Shown: positions 42,001-51,659, counted from the first letter of the stretch. The stretch: 64,000 nt of DNA from Micromonospora parva (GCF_000718515.1 NZ_JNZS01000018.1:51806-115805), one strand, 5' to 3'. Notes: generated by a model from the letters alone, not told the origin. Translations and numbers: made by a program.

Positions 42001-43824
42001 ATGATCGAGACGACCCGGCCGAGCAGCACGCTGACACCGTCGCCCAGGCCATCACCCGCGCTCGGCTGGAGCGGCCGTCAGCTTCACCGGCACGGCGTCC
42101 CCCACCGCGTCCTCTCCGGCGCCCTGCACTACTTCCGGGTCCACCCACAGCTGTGGCGCGACCGGATCCGGCGACTGGCCGACCTCGGTCTCAACACCCT
42201 CGACACGTACGTGCCGTGGAACTTCCACCAGCCGCACGCCGAGCGCGCGCCCCGCTTCGACGGCTGGCGTGACCTCGAGGCGTTCATCGCGCTCGCCGGC
42301 GAAGAAGGCCTCGACGTCGTCCTGCGGCCCGGCCCGTACATCTGCGCGGAGTGGTCCAACGGTGGCCTGCCAGCCTGGCTGACCGCGCGTGACGTGGTCC
42401 TGCGCAGCTCCGACCCGGCGTTCATCCGGCCGGTCGAGCGGTGGTTCGACGAGCTGATTCCCCGTATCGCACGGCAGCAGACGCATGCTGGCGGACCGGT
42501 GGTGGCGGTACAGGTCGAGAACGAGTACGGCAGCTACGGCGACGACGAGGCGTACCTGCACTGGATTCGCTCAGCCCTGCTCGAGCGCGGCATCACCGAG
42601 CTGCTGTTCACAGCGGACGGCCCGACCGAGTTGATGCACGACGCGGGCACGGTGCCGGGCACCCTCGCCGCGGCCACCCTCGGCTCGAAGCCCGAGGCCG
42701 CCCGCGCCCTGTTCGCCACGCGCCGGCCCGACGAACCGTTCGTGGTCGCCGAGTACTGGAACGGCTGGTTCGACCACTGGGGCGAGCGACACCACGTCCG
42801 CACGGTGGACAGCGCCGTGCGCACTCTCGACGCCATCCTCGGCGAGGGCGGAAGCGTCAGCCTCTACATGGCCCACGGCGGCACCAACTTCGGGTTGTGG
42901 GCCGGCGCCAACGCGGACCGGGGTCGGCTTCAGCCCACCATCACCAGCTACGACTCCGACGCGCCCATCGCCGAGGACGGAACGCTCACCGCCAAGTTCC
43001 ACGCCATGCGTGCGGCGCTCGGCGTGACCGGGCAACTGCGGGTGCCCGAGCGGATGCCGGTGCTGCCGCCGACGCGGGTGCCGCTGACCCACCGCGCCGA
43101 CCTGATCGCCGGCCTGCGCGCCGTGCCCGCACCGGAGTCGACCGGTCCGCGGCCGGCCACCTTCGAACAACTCGGCCTGGACGCCGGGATGGTGCTGCTC
43201 ACCGCCCACCCGAAGATCCCGACGGGCGAGCACACCATCATCCTCAGCGACGTGCGCGACCGGGCGATCGTCCTCGCCGACGGCGTGCCGATCGGTGTCG
43301 CCGACGCCGATCATCCGGAGATACCGATTCGCGGCACCGGCGCGATCGTGCGCCTGGAGATCCTGGTAGAGAACCTGGGCCGGATCAACTACGGCCCACT
43401 GGTCGGTCAGCACAAGGGCCTGCTCGGACCAGTGCTCGTCGACCGCCGGATCGTGCACGGCTGGGCCAGCTCGCCGATCGCCCTGGCCGAGTGGACACCT
43501 GACGACCTGCGTCGCGCCACCACCGCCGGGCCGGCCAGCACCGGCGCCGGGTTCGCGGTCGCGACGGTGCCCGTCGAGCAGCCGGCGGACACCTTCCTCG
43601 CCCTGCCCGGCTCGGTGCACGGCATGGTCTGGGTCAACGGATTCCTGCTCGGTCGCTACTGGGACATCGGTCCGCAGGTGACGCTCTACTGCCCCGCGCC
43701 ACTGCTGCGCGCCGGCGAGAACACGATCGTCGTACTGGACACCGACCGGCTCGGCCCGGTCCTGGAGCTGCGCGATCAGCCCGAGTTGGGCCCCACCGAG
43801 GAGTACGTGGAGGAGTTCGAATGA
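42001..43824 (+). CDS. GH35 beta-galactosidase, probably intracellular
   Basis: 607 residues without signal peptide. Retaining GH35 enzyme: RPGPYICAEWSNGGLPAWL (109-127), acid/base Glu175 in QVENEYGSYG and nucleophile Glu251 in AEYWNGWFDHWGE. C-terminal beta domains follow from about residue 390, ending VMLI-type strands with WVNGFLLGRYWDIGPQ. Hydrolyses terminal beta-galactosides brought in by the neighbouring importer. Divergent from the LacI gene with the operator between, so it is likely induced by galactosides. Confidence 0.93.
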   Translation: MIETTRPSSTLTPSPRPSPALGWSGRQLHRHGVPHRVLSGALHYFRVHPQLWRDRIRRLADLGLNTLDTYVPWNFHQPHAERAPRFDGWRDLEAFIALAGEEGLDVVLRPGPYICAEWSNGGLPAWLTARDVVLRSSDPAFIRPVERWFDELIPRIARQQTHAGGPVVAVQVENEYGSYGDDEAYLHWIRSALLERGITELLFTADGPTELMHDAGTVPGTLAAATLGSKPEAARALFATRRPDEPFVVAEYWNGWFDHWGERHHVRTVDSAVRTLDAILGEGGSVSLYMAHGGTNFGLWAGANADRGRLQPTITSYDSDAPIAEDGTLTAKFHAMRAALGVTGQLRVPERMPVLPPTRVPLTHRADLIAGLRAVPAPESTGPRPATFEQLGLDAGMVLLTAHPKIPTGEHTIILSDVRDRAIVLADGVPIGVADADHPEIPIRGTGAIVRLEILVENLGRINYGPLVGQHKGLLGPVLVDRRIVHGWASSPIALAEWTPDDLRRATTAGPASTGAGFAVATVPVEQPADTFLALPGSVHGMVWVNGFLLGRYWDIGPQVTLYCPAPLLRAGENTIVVLDTDRLGPVLELRDQPELGPTEEYVEEFE

Positions 43825-43837
43825 CCGTCTGACCGCT

Positions 43838-43870
43838 CCCGGTCGCCCGCCGTGCGAGCGGGCGACCGGG
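43838..43870. terminator. Bidirectional terminator after beta-galactosidase
   Basis: CCCGGTCGCCCGC (43838-43850) pairs perfectly with 43858-43870, 13 bp, 7-nt loop, between convergent stops 43824 (+) and 43884 (-). Confidence 0.75.
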
Positions 43871-43883
43871 CCCGACCGGCCGG

Positions 43884-45206
43884 TCAGGCGTGCTTGCCGC
43901 GGCGACGCTTCAGCAGGAGGAATCCCAGGCCGGCCGCCAGCAGGGCGGCACCGCCACCGGCGACGAGCGGCATTGTGGTCGAGCTGTCGTCGTCGGCGGT
44001 CAGCTCCCGGGAGCCGAGCTCGGTGACCGGCTCGGAGCCGTCGGACTCGGCCTCCGTGGCGGTGTTCGCGCTCGGGCTCGCACTGGGGGTGGGGGTGGCG
44101 CTCGGGGACGGGGACGGGGACTTCGTGGGGGCCGCGTCGATGGAGGCGAGCGAGTCGCCGTTGAGCGCGACCTTGACCTTGGCCTGACCACCGCCGGAGG
44201 ACACGACGGCGACTGACAGCTTGCTCGCCTTGTCCGTCAGCTTGGTGATGGCGTCCGCGTTCGGCGGCGCGTTGTTGGTGGCTGTCTTGTCCGCCGTCGT
44301 GGTGTCGATGAGTGACGAGGCACCGTAGGAGCCCTTGGGGACACGGTAGGCGTGCACGCCCTCGAGCTTCGCGTCGAAGTTGCCGGCCGCGTGGCGGTAC
44401 TCGATGACGAGCCGGTCGCCGCCCAGGGCGATGTCCAGGGCCCGGACTCCGCTGCCCTTGCCGTGCAGGGAGCGCAGCGTGTAGACCCCCGACTTGGTGA
44501 CCTTCTGGGACGCCCCGCCGTTGAGCCATCCGGCACGGATCATCTCCGGTGCGGAGAAGCCGGCCGGCCGGTAACCACCGGCCATGATGGTCGTGTGGCT
44601 GGCGCCCCCTGACTTGCACGCGCCCAGGTTGCCGCCGGTGCACTTGACGCGACCCTGGTGCCCGAAGCCCAGGTTGTGCCCGAGTTCGTGGCCGACGACG
44701 TCGATGCCACTGGCGGTGCCGTAGAGGTTGATCCAGGTGGTCGGGCCGGGCAGGGTGGCGAGGCCGGCCCAGGGGCAGTTCGTCTTCTGCGCCGGGAAGA
44801 CGATCGAGATGCTGTCGTAGTCCTCGCCCGCGACCAGGCCCCGCTTGGCGAGTTCGTCACGGGTCATCTGATTGATCTTGCCGTGCGGGCAGCCGGCGGC
44901 GCTGAGGTCCAGCTTGATCGGGCCGAGGAACTGCTCCGGTACGGCGGGCACCAGCTTGTACTGCCCACGCGACAACTCCGACAGGTACGACGCGGCCGAG
45001 TCGCTCTTCGCGCCGAAGTAGGTGTCCGGCGTGGACGCCTTCACCTTGTCCGGGAACTGGAAGGAGGCGTCGCTGAACTCCACCAGGACGGGGAGCATCT
45101 TCCTCTTCACCGGTGCGGCGGCCGCAGGGGTGCCGGGGAGCGTGGCGGTGGCCAGCACGGTGATGCCTGTGGCCAGAGCGATACGGCCGAGGGCGGACAG
45201 CTTCAT
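43884..45206 (-). CDS. Cell-wall/membrane-anchored M6-like metalloprotease
   Basis: 440 residues. Signal peptide (cleavage near AAAA/PVK). Zinc motif HELGHNLGFGH at 173-183 with the catalytic Glu174; the pattern of Cys (GCPHGK, TNCPWAG, KCTGG, ACKSGG) and the MAGGYRPAGFSAPEMIRAGW stretch fit gametolysin/immune-inhibitor-A-like peptidases (M6/M11). After about residue 350 comes a Pro/Ser/Thr-rich stalk, one membrane helix (about 410-430) and RRRGKHA, as in surface-tethered proteins. Own promoter region holds a 12-bp imperfect hairpin at 45230-45270. Confidence 0.85.
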   Translation of the reverse strand: MKLSALGRIALATGITVLATATLPGTPAAAAPVKRKMLPVLVEFSDASFQFPDKVKASTPDTYFGAKSDSAASYLSELSRGQYKLVPAVPEQFLGPIKLDLSAAGCPHGKINQMTRDELAKRGLVAGEDYDSISIVFPAQKTNCPWAGLATLPGPTTWINLYGTASGIDVVGHELGHNLGFGHQGRVKCTGGNLGACKSGGASHTTIMAGGYRPAGFSAPEMIRAGWLNGGASQKVTKSGVYTLRSLHGKGSGVRALDIALGGDRLVIEYRHAAGNFDAKLEGVHAYRVPKGSYGASSLIDTTTADKTATNNAPPNADAITKLTDKASKLSVAVVSSGGGQAKVKVALNGDSLASIDAAPTKSPSPSPSATPTPSASPSANTATEAESDGSEPVTELGSRELTADDDSSTTMPLVAGGGAALLAAGLGFLLLKRRRGKHA

Positions 45207-45535
45207 GGGGTCCTATTCCTTGAGGGGGATGCCGGACGGCCAGGACGCCGATGTCCGTGGCCGCCCGGCAGCGTCGGGCCGCTTGGCGCTAAGGCGGCCG
45301 ATGACGGGGGATTCCTGCCGGTCTCGTGCGGGTTCGTGGCCGCAGGCGGGGCCGGGCCGCCGCACCAGACCGGTGGGGGTGGGCGGGAGCGGCTACCAGG
45401 ACGACGGGAGAGAAAGAGTCAGGAGCAGCCAAAGCTGCCGCATACACCACATCCTATGACATCCTATGTCCGATGTCATATGACCGTAGGTCGCATCGAT
45501 GTGTCAGTCAAGCCGGCGGGGCAGGGGCGGCTATC
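45207..45535. promoter_or_regulatory. Divergent control region with palindrome TATGACATC
   Basis: 329 bp between the protease and DUF2804 starts. TATGACATC (45455-45463) and GATGTCATA (45472-45480) form a perfect 9-bp inverted repeat with an 8-bp spacer, in a locally AT-rich patch where ATCCTATG is also repeated directly (45451, 45461). This looks like an operator. An imperfect 12-bp hairpin (45230-45241 with 45259-45270) sits in the protease leader. No gene seen. Confidence 0.55.
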
Positions 45536-46525
45536 GTGCAGCTCGTGACGCACGAACGTGAGCTGCTCTCGCCTGTCGACCTGTGCCAACGGGACGGGCG
45601 ACTCAACCCCGCGGCGGTGGGCTGGACCCGGCGTCCCCTGCACACCGCGAACCTGCGCGGCTGGGGCCGGACCAAACGATGGGAGTACTGGGGCATCGTG
45701 ACCCCACGGCACATCATCGGGCTGGTCGCCTCGTCGCTGGACTACGCCGGTGTGCACAGTGTCTACGTGCTCGACCGGGACAGCGGCACCGAGACGACTG
45801 CCGACGTGGTGGTGCCGCTGGCGCGGGGCGCTGTGCTACCGCCGCACTGCGGCGTGGGCGAGGCGGGCGCCCGCGGCGGTGGCCTGGCGATCCGGATCGT
45901 CCAGCGCCCGGACGGCACCGCGATCTCGGCGAGCGCCAGTGGCGTACGGCTGGAGGTGGACGTGCCGTTGCCGGCCGGTCACGAGTCACTCGGGGTCGTC
46001 GTGCCGTGGAGCACCAGACGATTCCAGTACACGGTCAAGGACGTCGGCCGCCCGGTGCTCGGCACGCTGGAACTGCACGGCCAGACGTACGAGATCGGTG
46101 GGCCGGACGCGTTCGCCGTGCTGGACCACGGTCGCGGCAGATGGCCGTACTCGGTCAGCTGGAACTGGGCCGCCGGCGCGGCGCCGGGACGAGCGATCCA
46201 GCTCGGCGGTCGGTGGACCGACGGCACCGGGGTCACCGAGAACGGCCTCTTCGTCGACGGTCGCCTGCACAAGATCGGCGAGGAGCTGCGCTGGACCTAC
46301 GACCGGGCGGACTGGCTGCGCCCCTGGCGGATCAGCGGCGACCGGGTCTCTGTCGAGTTCCAGCCGTTCCACGAGAAGGTGTCCCGCACCAACCTGGGTG
46401 TCGTCGCGAACGAGACGCACCAGTGTTTCGGGCACTTCTCCGGCTGGGCGAAGACCGACGACGGAACGACGGTGAGCCTCGACGGGCTCGTCGGTTGGGC
46501 CGAGGAGGCACGCAACCGCTGGTAG
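45536..46525 (+). CDS. DUF2804 protein
   Basis: 329 residues. The start of the family is clear: ELLSPVDLCQRDGRLNPAAVGWTRRPLH, of which LCQRDGRLNPAAVGWTRRPL is the core, then KRWEYWGIVTPRHI and SSLDYAGVHSVYVLD. Ends in HQCFGHFSGWAKTDDGTTV. Mostly beta strand, resembling lipocalin-like or hydroxyneurosporene-synthase-like (CrtC/AttH) folds; no membrane segment. Start GTG 45536 or GTG 45545. Function unknown. Confidence 0.8.
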   Translation: MQLVTHERELLSPVDLCQRDGRLNPAAVGWTRRPLHTANLRGWGRTKRWEYWGIVTPRHIIGLVASSLDYAGVHSVYVLDRDSGTETTADVVVPLARGAVLPPHCGVGEAGARGGGLAIRIVQRPDGTAISASASGVRLEVDVPLPAGHESLGVVVPWSTRRFQYTVKDVGRPVLGTLELHGQTYEIGGPDAFAVLDHGRGRWPYSVSWNWAAGAAPGRAIQLGGRWTDGTGVTENGLFVDGRLHKIGEELRWTYDRADWLRPWRISGDRVSVEFQPFHEKVSRTNLGVVANETHQCFGHFSGWAKTDDGTTVSLDGLVGWAEEARNRW

Positions 46526-46674
46526 TGGTTTGCCGCCACCACGCGCACACCGCGCCAGCGCACGGCAGCGCTTCGAACTGTGGACACCTCGCCTCCGTGT
46601 TTATGATCGACGACCCCGACCGGGGCACGGAAGGCTGGCCGTTCGGCCCAGAACAAGAGGTGAGGTGCGCGACG

Positions 46675-47658
46675 GTGATCCGCGAGGCGTACGCCTGCTG
46701 GGTGCGCGAACCCGGCGCGGCCGAGATCCGGCCGGTGTCGCTGACCGCCCCCGGCCCCGACGAGGTGCTGGTCCGGGCCCGCTACTCCGGGGTCAGCCGG
46801 GGCACCGAGACGCTGGTCTTCACCGGTCGGGTGCCCGCCGACCAGCACGCCGCGATGCGCGCGCCCTTTCAGGAGGGTGACTTCCCCGGCCCGGTGAAGT
46901 ACGGCTACCTCAGCGTGGGCGTGGTCGAACAGGGCCCGCCGGACCTGCTCGGGCGGACGGTCTTCTGCCTGCACCCGCACCAGAGCGCGTACGTCGTGCC
47001 CGCCACCGCCGTGGTGCCCGTGCCGGAGGGGGTGCCGGCGGCCCGGGCGGTGCTCGCCGGCACCGTGGAGACCGCCGTCAACGCGCTGTGGGACGCCGCG
47101 CCGCTGGTCGGTGACCGGGTCACCGTGATCGGCGCCGGCATGGTGGGCTGCTGCGTCGCGGCGCTGCTCGCCCGGTTCCCCGGCGTGCAGGTCGAACTGG
47201 TCGACACCGACGCGCGCCGGGCCGGCGTGGCCGGGGCGCTCGGTGTCGACTTCGCCGACCCGGCCGACGCCCGCGCTGACCGTGACCTGGTCGTGCACGC
47301 CAGCGCCACCGCCGCCGGCCTGCAACAGTCGCTGGACCTGCTCGCACCGGAGGGCACGGTCATCGAGCTGAGCTGGTACGGCGACCGCCCCGTGCAGGTG
47401 TCGCTGGGCGGCGCGTTCCACTCCGGTCGACTCACCGTCCGCAGCAGCCAGGTCGGCATGGTGGCACCCGCCCGACGGGGGCGGCGCAGCTACGCCGACC
47501 GCCTGGCGCTCGCCCTGGACCTGCTCGACGACCCGGCCTTCGACGCGTTGATCACCGGCGCGTCCCGGTTCGCGGAGCTGCCCGACGTGCTCGCCCGACT
47601 CAGCTCGGGTGACCTGCCCGCCCTCTGCCACCTCATCACCTACGACGACGGGGAGTGA
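46675..47658 (+). CDS. Zinc-free MDR alcohol-dehydrogenase-like oxidoreductase
   Basis: 327 residues of the medium-chain dehydrogenase fold: N-terminal GroES-like domain ([23 protein letters not shown]) and Rossmann domain ([17 protein letters not shown], about 152-168; [16 protein letters not shown]). Structural-zinc cysteines and the catalytic Cys/His of zinc alcohol dehydrogenases are absent, as in quinone-reductase-like members. GAGGTG lies seven bases before the GTG. The next gene overlaps or abuts (GTGA), first of a seven-gene set. Confidence 0.83.
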   Translation: MIREAYACWVREPGAAEIRPVSLTAPGPDEVLVRARYSGVSRGTETLVFTGRVPADQHAAMRAPFQEGDFPGPVKYGYLSVGVVEQGPPDLLGRTVFCLHPHQSAYVVPATAVVPVPEGVPAARAVLAGTVETAVNALWDAAPLVGDRVTVIGAGMVGCCVAALLARFPGVQVELVDTDARRAGVAGALGVDFADPADARADRDLVVHASATAAGLQQSLDLLAPEGTVIELSWYGDRPVQVSLGGAFHSGRLTVRSSQVGMVAPARRGRRSYADRLALALDLLDDPAFDALITGASRFAELPDVLARLSSGDLPALCHLITYDDGE

Positions 47659-47660
47659 CA

Positions 47661-48059
47661 GTGTTCAGCGTGACCGTTCGAGACCACATGATGATCGCCC
47701 ACAGTTTCCGAGGCGAGGTCTTCGGGCCCGCCCAACGCCTGCACGGCGCGACGTTCGTGGTGGACGCGACGTTCCGCCGGCCCGACCTGGACGCCGACGG
47801 GATCGTCGTGGACATCGGCCTGGCCACCGAGCAGCTGCGGGCCGTGCTGAGCGAGCTGACGTACCGCAACCTCGACGACGAGGCGGCCTTCGCCGGGGTG
47901 AACACCACCACGGAGGTGCTGGCCCGTACTGTCGCGGACCGACTGGTCGAGCGGGTGCACGCCGGTCAGCTGGGAGCGGGAGCGCGCGACCTGGCCGGCA
48001 TCACGGTCACCCTGCACGAGTCGCACATCGCCTGGGCGAGCTACGAGCGGTCACTGTGA
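47661..48059 (+). CDS. 6-Pyruvoyl-tetrahydropterin synthase homologue lacking catalytic residues
   Basis: 132 residues of the T-fold PTPS/QueD family. The family start MMIAHSF, the HGATF (normally HGHNY) and the end [14 protein letters not shown] are aligned by eye. His14 and His28 of the zinc site remain, but Ala30 replaces the third His, Ala24 stands where QueD has its catalytic Cys (CxxxHGH), and the Asp-His of LDHRYLN reads Thr-Tyr (LTYRNLD). It is therefore unlikely to be an ordinary 6-carboxytetrahydropterin synthase. GGGGAG precedes GTG 47661; GTG 47655 overlaps the previous stop. Confidence 0.8.
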   Translation: MFSVTVRDHMMIAHSFRGEVFGPAQRLHGATFVVDATFRRPDLDADGIVVDIGLATEQLRAVLSELTYRNLDDEAAFAGVNTTTEVLARTVADRLVERVHAGQLGAGARDLAGITVTLHESHIAWASYERSL

Positions 48060-49102
48060 CCGATGCGGGCCGGGCGGTGCACGTCGTCCTGCCCGGTGAC
48101 ATCGACGACCCGGCCACGCCCAGCGGCGGCAACTGCTACGACCGGCGGATCTGCGCCGGGCTGGGCGAGCGGGGCTGGTCGGTCCACGAGCACCCGGTGC
48201 CCGGCGCGTGGCCGCACCCCGAGCCGGCCGACCGGGCGACGCTGGCCGGGCTGCTCGCCGCCACGCCCGACGACGCCGTGGTGCTGTTCGACGGCCTGAT
48301 CGCCTCGACCGTGCCGGACCTGCTCGCCCCGCACGCCCGTCGGCTGCGTCTGGTGGTCCTGGTGCACCTGCCGCTCGACGACGAGCCGGAGGCCCGCGCG
48401 CTGGCCACCGCCCGGGCCGTCGTCACCACCAGCGAGTGGACCCGCCGCGCCCTGCTGGCCCGGCACCCGAGGCTTGCCGAGCGGATCCGGGCCGCGCCGC
48501 CCGGGGTGCGGCCCGCGCCGCCGGCTGCCGGCTCCGCGACCGGCGACCGGTTGCTCTGCGTCGCGGCGGTCACCCACCACAAGGGGTACGACGTGCTGGT
48601 CGACGCGTTGGCCACGCTGGTCGGGCGGGAGTGGACGATGCTCTGCGCCGGGACGCTGGCCCGGGAACCGGACCTCGTGCACCGGCTGCGCGACCGGCTG
48701 ACCGGGGCGGGTCTCACCGAGCGGGTGCGGCTGGCCGGCCCGCTGACCGGCGCGGCGCTGGACGACGCGTACGCCGCCGCCGACCTGCTGGTGCTGCCGT
48801 CGCGGGGCGAGACGTACGGCATGGTCGTCACCGAGGCGCTGGCCCGGGGCCTGCCGGTGGTGACCACCGAGGTGGGCGGGCTGCCGGAGGCGCTCGGCCA
48901 CGCCCCCGACGGTGACCGACCGGGACTGCTGGTCCCGCCCGGCGACCCGGCGGCGTTGGCCGCCGCGCTGATCCGCTGGCTGGACGACGACGCGCTGCGC
49001 GCCCGGCTACGGCGTGCCGCGCTCGCCCGGCGCGACACCCTGACCGACTGGTCGGTGACCGCCGCGCTGCTGGCCGGCGTACTGAAGGAGGTGGCGGAAT
49101 GA
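48056..49102 (+). CDS. GT4-family glycosyltransferase
   Basis: 348 residues, GT-B fold. N-terminal acceptor half ([16 protein letters not shown] gives the GGN near the start), C-terminal donor half with [20 protein letters not shown] (about 163-182), [20 protein letters not shown], and the retaining-GT motif [19 protein letters not shown] with Glu of E-x7-E. Donor and acceptor unknown. Its GTG overlaps the PTPS-like stop (GTGA), and its stop overlaps the methyltransferase (ATGA). Confidence 0.9.
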   Translation: MTDAGRAVHVVLPGDIDDPATPSGGNCYDRRICAGLGERGWSVHEHPVPGAWPHPEPADRATLAGLLAATPDDAVVLFDGLIASTVPDLLAPHARRLRLVVLVHLPLDDEPEARALATARAVVTTSEWTRRALLARHPRLAERIRAAPPGVRPAPPAAGSATGDRLLCVAAVTHHKGYDVLVDALATLVGREWTMLCAGTLAREPDLVHRLRDRLTGAGLTERVRLAGPLTGAALDDAYAAADLLVLPSRGETYGMVVTEALARGLPVVTTEVGGLPEALGHAPDGDRPGLLVPPGDPAALAAALIRWLDDDALRARLRRAALARRDTLTDWSVTAALLAGVLKEVAE

Positions 49103-49917
49103 CCGCCGAGGAGACCCTGCCGTTCGCCGACTGGCTGCGGTTGCGGGAGCCGGCCGACGCGGCGGCGCGCGCCGAGGACCTGCTGGACGCCGTCCGCGCC
49201 CGGCCGACCGCCAACGCCCCGATGGTGATCCACGACCTGGGCAGCGGCACCGGCTCGATGAGTCGTTGGCTGGCCGCCCGGCTGCCCGGGCCGCAGCACT
49301 GGGTGCTGCACGACCGGGACGCCGACCTGCTGGCCCGCGCCGCCGAGGGCATGACCGGGGTGCGAGCCGCCGACGGCGCCCCGGTGACAGTGCGGACGAG
49401 CTGCGGTGACCTCACCCGGCTGACCGCCGCCGACCTGGCCGGGGCGTCACTGGTCACCGCGTCCGCGCTGCTGGACATGCTCACCGCGGAGGACGTCGAA
49501 CGGGTGGTGGCCGCCTGCGTCGGCCGGCCCGCGCTGTTCGCCATCTCGGTGACCGGGCGGGTCCGGCTCAGCCCGACCGACCCGCTCGACGAGGAGGTCG
49601 AAGCCGCGTTCAACGACCACCAGCGGCGTACCGTCGATGGCCGGCGGCTGCTCGGCCCGGATGCCGCCGCCGCCACCGTCGCCGCGTTCGCCCGGCACGG
49701 CGTCGACGTGCGGGAACGACCCAGCCCGTGGCGGCTCGGCCCGGAGCAGGCCGACCTGGCCGCCGAGTGGTTCCGAGGTTGGCTCGGGGCCGCCTGCGCG
49801 CAGCGCCCCGACCTGGCCGGCCCCGCCCAGGCGTACGCCCGCCGTCGGCTGGCCGACGCGGCCGCCGGCCGACTCACCGTGCTTGTCGACCACACCGACC
49901 TCCTCGCCGGTGGATGA
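49099..49917 (+). CDS. SAM-dependent methyltransferase
   Basis: 272 residues, class I fold. Motif I VIHDLGSGTGSMSRWLA (43-59), the acidic residue at the next strand (LHDRDADLL), and a later GASLVTASALLDMLTAEDVE. C-terminal third is helical with a basic/Trp segment (ERPSPWRLGPEQADLAAEW). No substrate motif recognised. Start overlaps the GT4 stop; about 65 bp before the next gene. Confidence 0.85.
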   Translation: MTAEETLPFADWLRLREPADAAARAEDLLDAVRARPTANAPMVIHDLGSGTGSMSRWLAARLPGPQHWVLHDRDADLLARAAEGMTGVRAADGAPVTVRTSCGDLTRLTAADLAGASLVTASALLDMLTAEDVERVVAACVGRPALFAISVTGRVRLSPTDPLDEEVEAAFNDHQRRTVDGRRLLGPDAAAATVAAFARHGVDVRERPSPWRLGPEQADLAAEWFRGWLGAACAQRPDLAGPAQAYARRRLADAAAGRLTVLVDHTDLLAGG

Positions 49918-49983
49918 ACCGTTCACGCCCTGGGTACGTGGACTAGGGCAAGTGGACGATCTTCAAGGGGAGGGCCGGCGCGG

Positions 49984-50922
49984 ATGTTCTGGGCCTGGGC
50001 ACGAGTGGTCGGCGGGGTGGGTCTGCTCGCCGTCCTGCTGTGGCAGGTGGGCAGTGGCCCGTTCCTCGCCGGAGTACGACTGATCGACGCGCCGGCGTTG
50101 GCAGCGGCGCTGGTCATCGGGGTGCTCACCACGGTCTGCGCGGCGTGGCGGTGGAGCCTGGTCGCCGGCGGCCTCGGTGTCCGCCTGCCACTGGCGACGG
50201 CGGTGGCGCACTGCTACCGGGCGGTGTTCCTCAACGCCACACTGCCCGGCGGTGTGCTCGGCGACGTGCACCGGGCGGTGCGCCACGGCCGCGACGCCGG
50301 TGACGTCAGCCGGGGAATCCGCGCGGTGGTCTGGGAACGTACCGCCGGGCAGGTGGTCCTGGTCGGCGTCGCGCTGGTGGTGCTCGCGGCCTTCCCGTCC
50401 CCGGTGCGGCCGTACCTGCCGGTCGCCGCCGCGCTCGTCGTCGCCGGCGGTCTGGTCGTCGTGCTGGCGGCCCGGGTCCTGCCCAACGGGGGCGGGTCCC
50501 GCTGGGCCACCGCGCTGCGTACCGCAGTGGCGGACGTGCGGTCAGGGCTGCTGGCGCGGCGCACCTGGTTCGGTGTGCTGGTCGCCTCGGCGGTGATGGT
50601 CGCCGGTCACCTGGCCACCTTCCTGGTGGCGGCGCGCACCGCCGGATCCGACGCCCCGCTGTCCCGACTGTTGCCGTTGACGCTGCTCGCCCTGCTCGCC
50701 ATGGGCCTACCGTTGAACGTGGCCGGCTTCGGGCCACGGGAGGGGGTGGCCGCGTGGGTGTTCGGCGCGGCCGGTCTCAGCGCGGCCGAGGGTGTCGCCA
50801 CCGCCACCGTCTACGGTGCACTGGTGCTGGTGGCCAGCCTGCCGGGTGCCGCCGTGCTGCTGGCCCGTCGGCGTCGAACTCCGGCCGCTGCCCGGGAAGC
50901 CACCTCCGACGGCGGCTGTTGA
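49984..50922 (+). CDS. YbhN/UPF0104-like integral membrane protein
   Basis: 312 residues with about eight hydrophobic helices. It resembles the membrane half of lysylphosphatidylglycerol synthase (LPG_synthase_TM): segment VLTTVCAAWRWSLVAGGLG near 40-58, VLGDVHRAVRHGRD near 90, and LPLNVAGFGPREGVAAWVFG near 245, the conserved FGPREG. Members translocate or handle lipid-linked compounds. In this operon it may export or flip the glycosylated product; inferred. Confidence 0.83.
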   Translation: MFWAWARVVGGVGLLAVLLWQVGSGPFLAGVRLIDAPALAAALVIGVLTTVCAAWRWSLVAGGLGVRLPLATAVAHCYRAVFLNATLPGGVLGDVHRAVRHGRDAGDVSRGIRAVVWERTAGQVVLVGVALVVLAAFPSPVRPYLPVAAALVVAGGLVVVLAARVLPNGGGSRWATALRTAVADVRSGLLARRTWFGVLVASAVMVAGHLATFLVAARTAGSDAPLSRLLPLTLLALLAMGLPLNVAGFGPREGVAAWVFGAAGLSAAEGVATATVYGALVLVASLPGAAVLLARRRRTPAAAREATSDGGC

Positions 50923-50981
50923 AGTCGATGGTGAGACGGTACGCGTCGCCGGACGGCGGTGGCGCCGGACGAAGGAGTCCC

Positions 50982-51659
50982 ATGCCCGAAGCATTGCCGG
51001 TTGCCACGATCCGCACGCAGGTCACGGTGCCGCTGGCGTTTCCCGACGGCTACTCCACAACCGCCCGGGTGTTCACCTTCAAGGGCCTGGTGGACGGTAG
51101 GGAGCATTTGGCCCTCGGCCTCGGTGACTGGGCCGGTGCCCTGGACCGGCTCGCGGTCGGGGGAGAGGCGCCGCTGGTGCGTCCGCACAGCGAGTGCCTG
51201 ACCGGCGACGTGTTCGGCAGCGAACGCTGCGACTGCGGCCCCCAACTGCGCGAGGCGGTGCAGCGGATCGCCGAGACCGGTGGGTTCCTGCTCTACCTGC
51301 GGCAGGAGGGCCGTGGCATCGGCCTGTACGCCAAACTGGACGCGTACGCGTTGCAGGACGCCGGGTTGGACACCTACCAGGCCAACGTCGCGCTGGGCCG
51401 GGGCGAGGACGAGCGGGACTACACGGCCGCCGCGCAGATGCTGGCCACGTTGGGCGTGCCGCGGGTTCGACTGCTCAGCAGCAACCCGGACAAGGAAGAC
51501 CAGTTGACCCGGCTGGGCGTGGACGTGGTCGAACGGATCCTCACCAGCGTCTTCCTGTCGCCGGCCAACGCCGAGTACCTGGCGGCGAAGGCGGCCAAGG
51601 CGGCGGAAATCGAGGCGGCGGACGCGCTCGCGGGTCGCACTCCTGAGCAGCCCCGATGA
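50982..51659 (+). CDS. ribA: GTP cyclohydrolase II
   Basis: Converts GTP to 2,5-diamino-6-ribosylamino-pyrimidinone 5'-phosphate, formate and pyrophosphate. 225 residues, stand-alone. Zinc cysteines Cys72, Cys83, Cys85 in ECLTGDVFGSERCDCG, GTP/phosphate loop RQEGRGIGLYAKL, Tyr122 in DAYALQDAG, equivalent to E. coli Tyr105. A Tyr here is associated with the normal product; Streptomyces coelicolor SCO6655 has Met at this place and stops at the formyl intermediate. No FMN riboswitch is seen. GGAG precedes the ATG; stop overlaps the next gene (ATGA). Confidence 0.92.
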   Translation: MPEALPVATIRTQVTVPLAFPDGYSTTARVFTFKGLVDGREHLALGLGDWAGALDRLAVGGEAPLVRPHSECLTGDVFGSERCDCGPQLREAVQRIAETGGFLLYLRQEGRGIGLYAKLDAYALQDAGLDTYQANVALGRGEDERDYTAAAQMLATLGVPRVRLLSSNPDKEDQLTRLGVDVVERILTSVFLSPANAEYLAAKAAKAAEIEAADALAGRTPEQPR

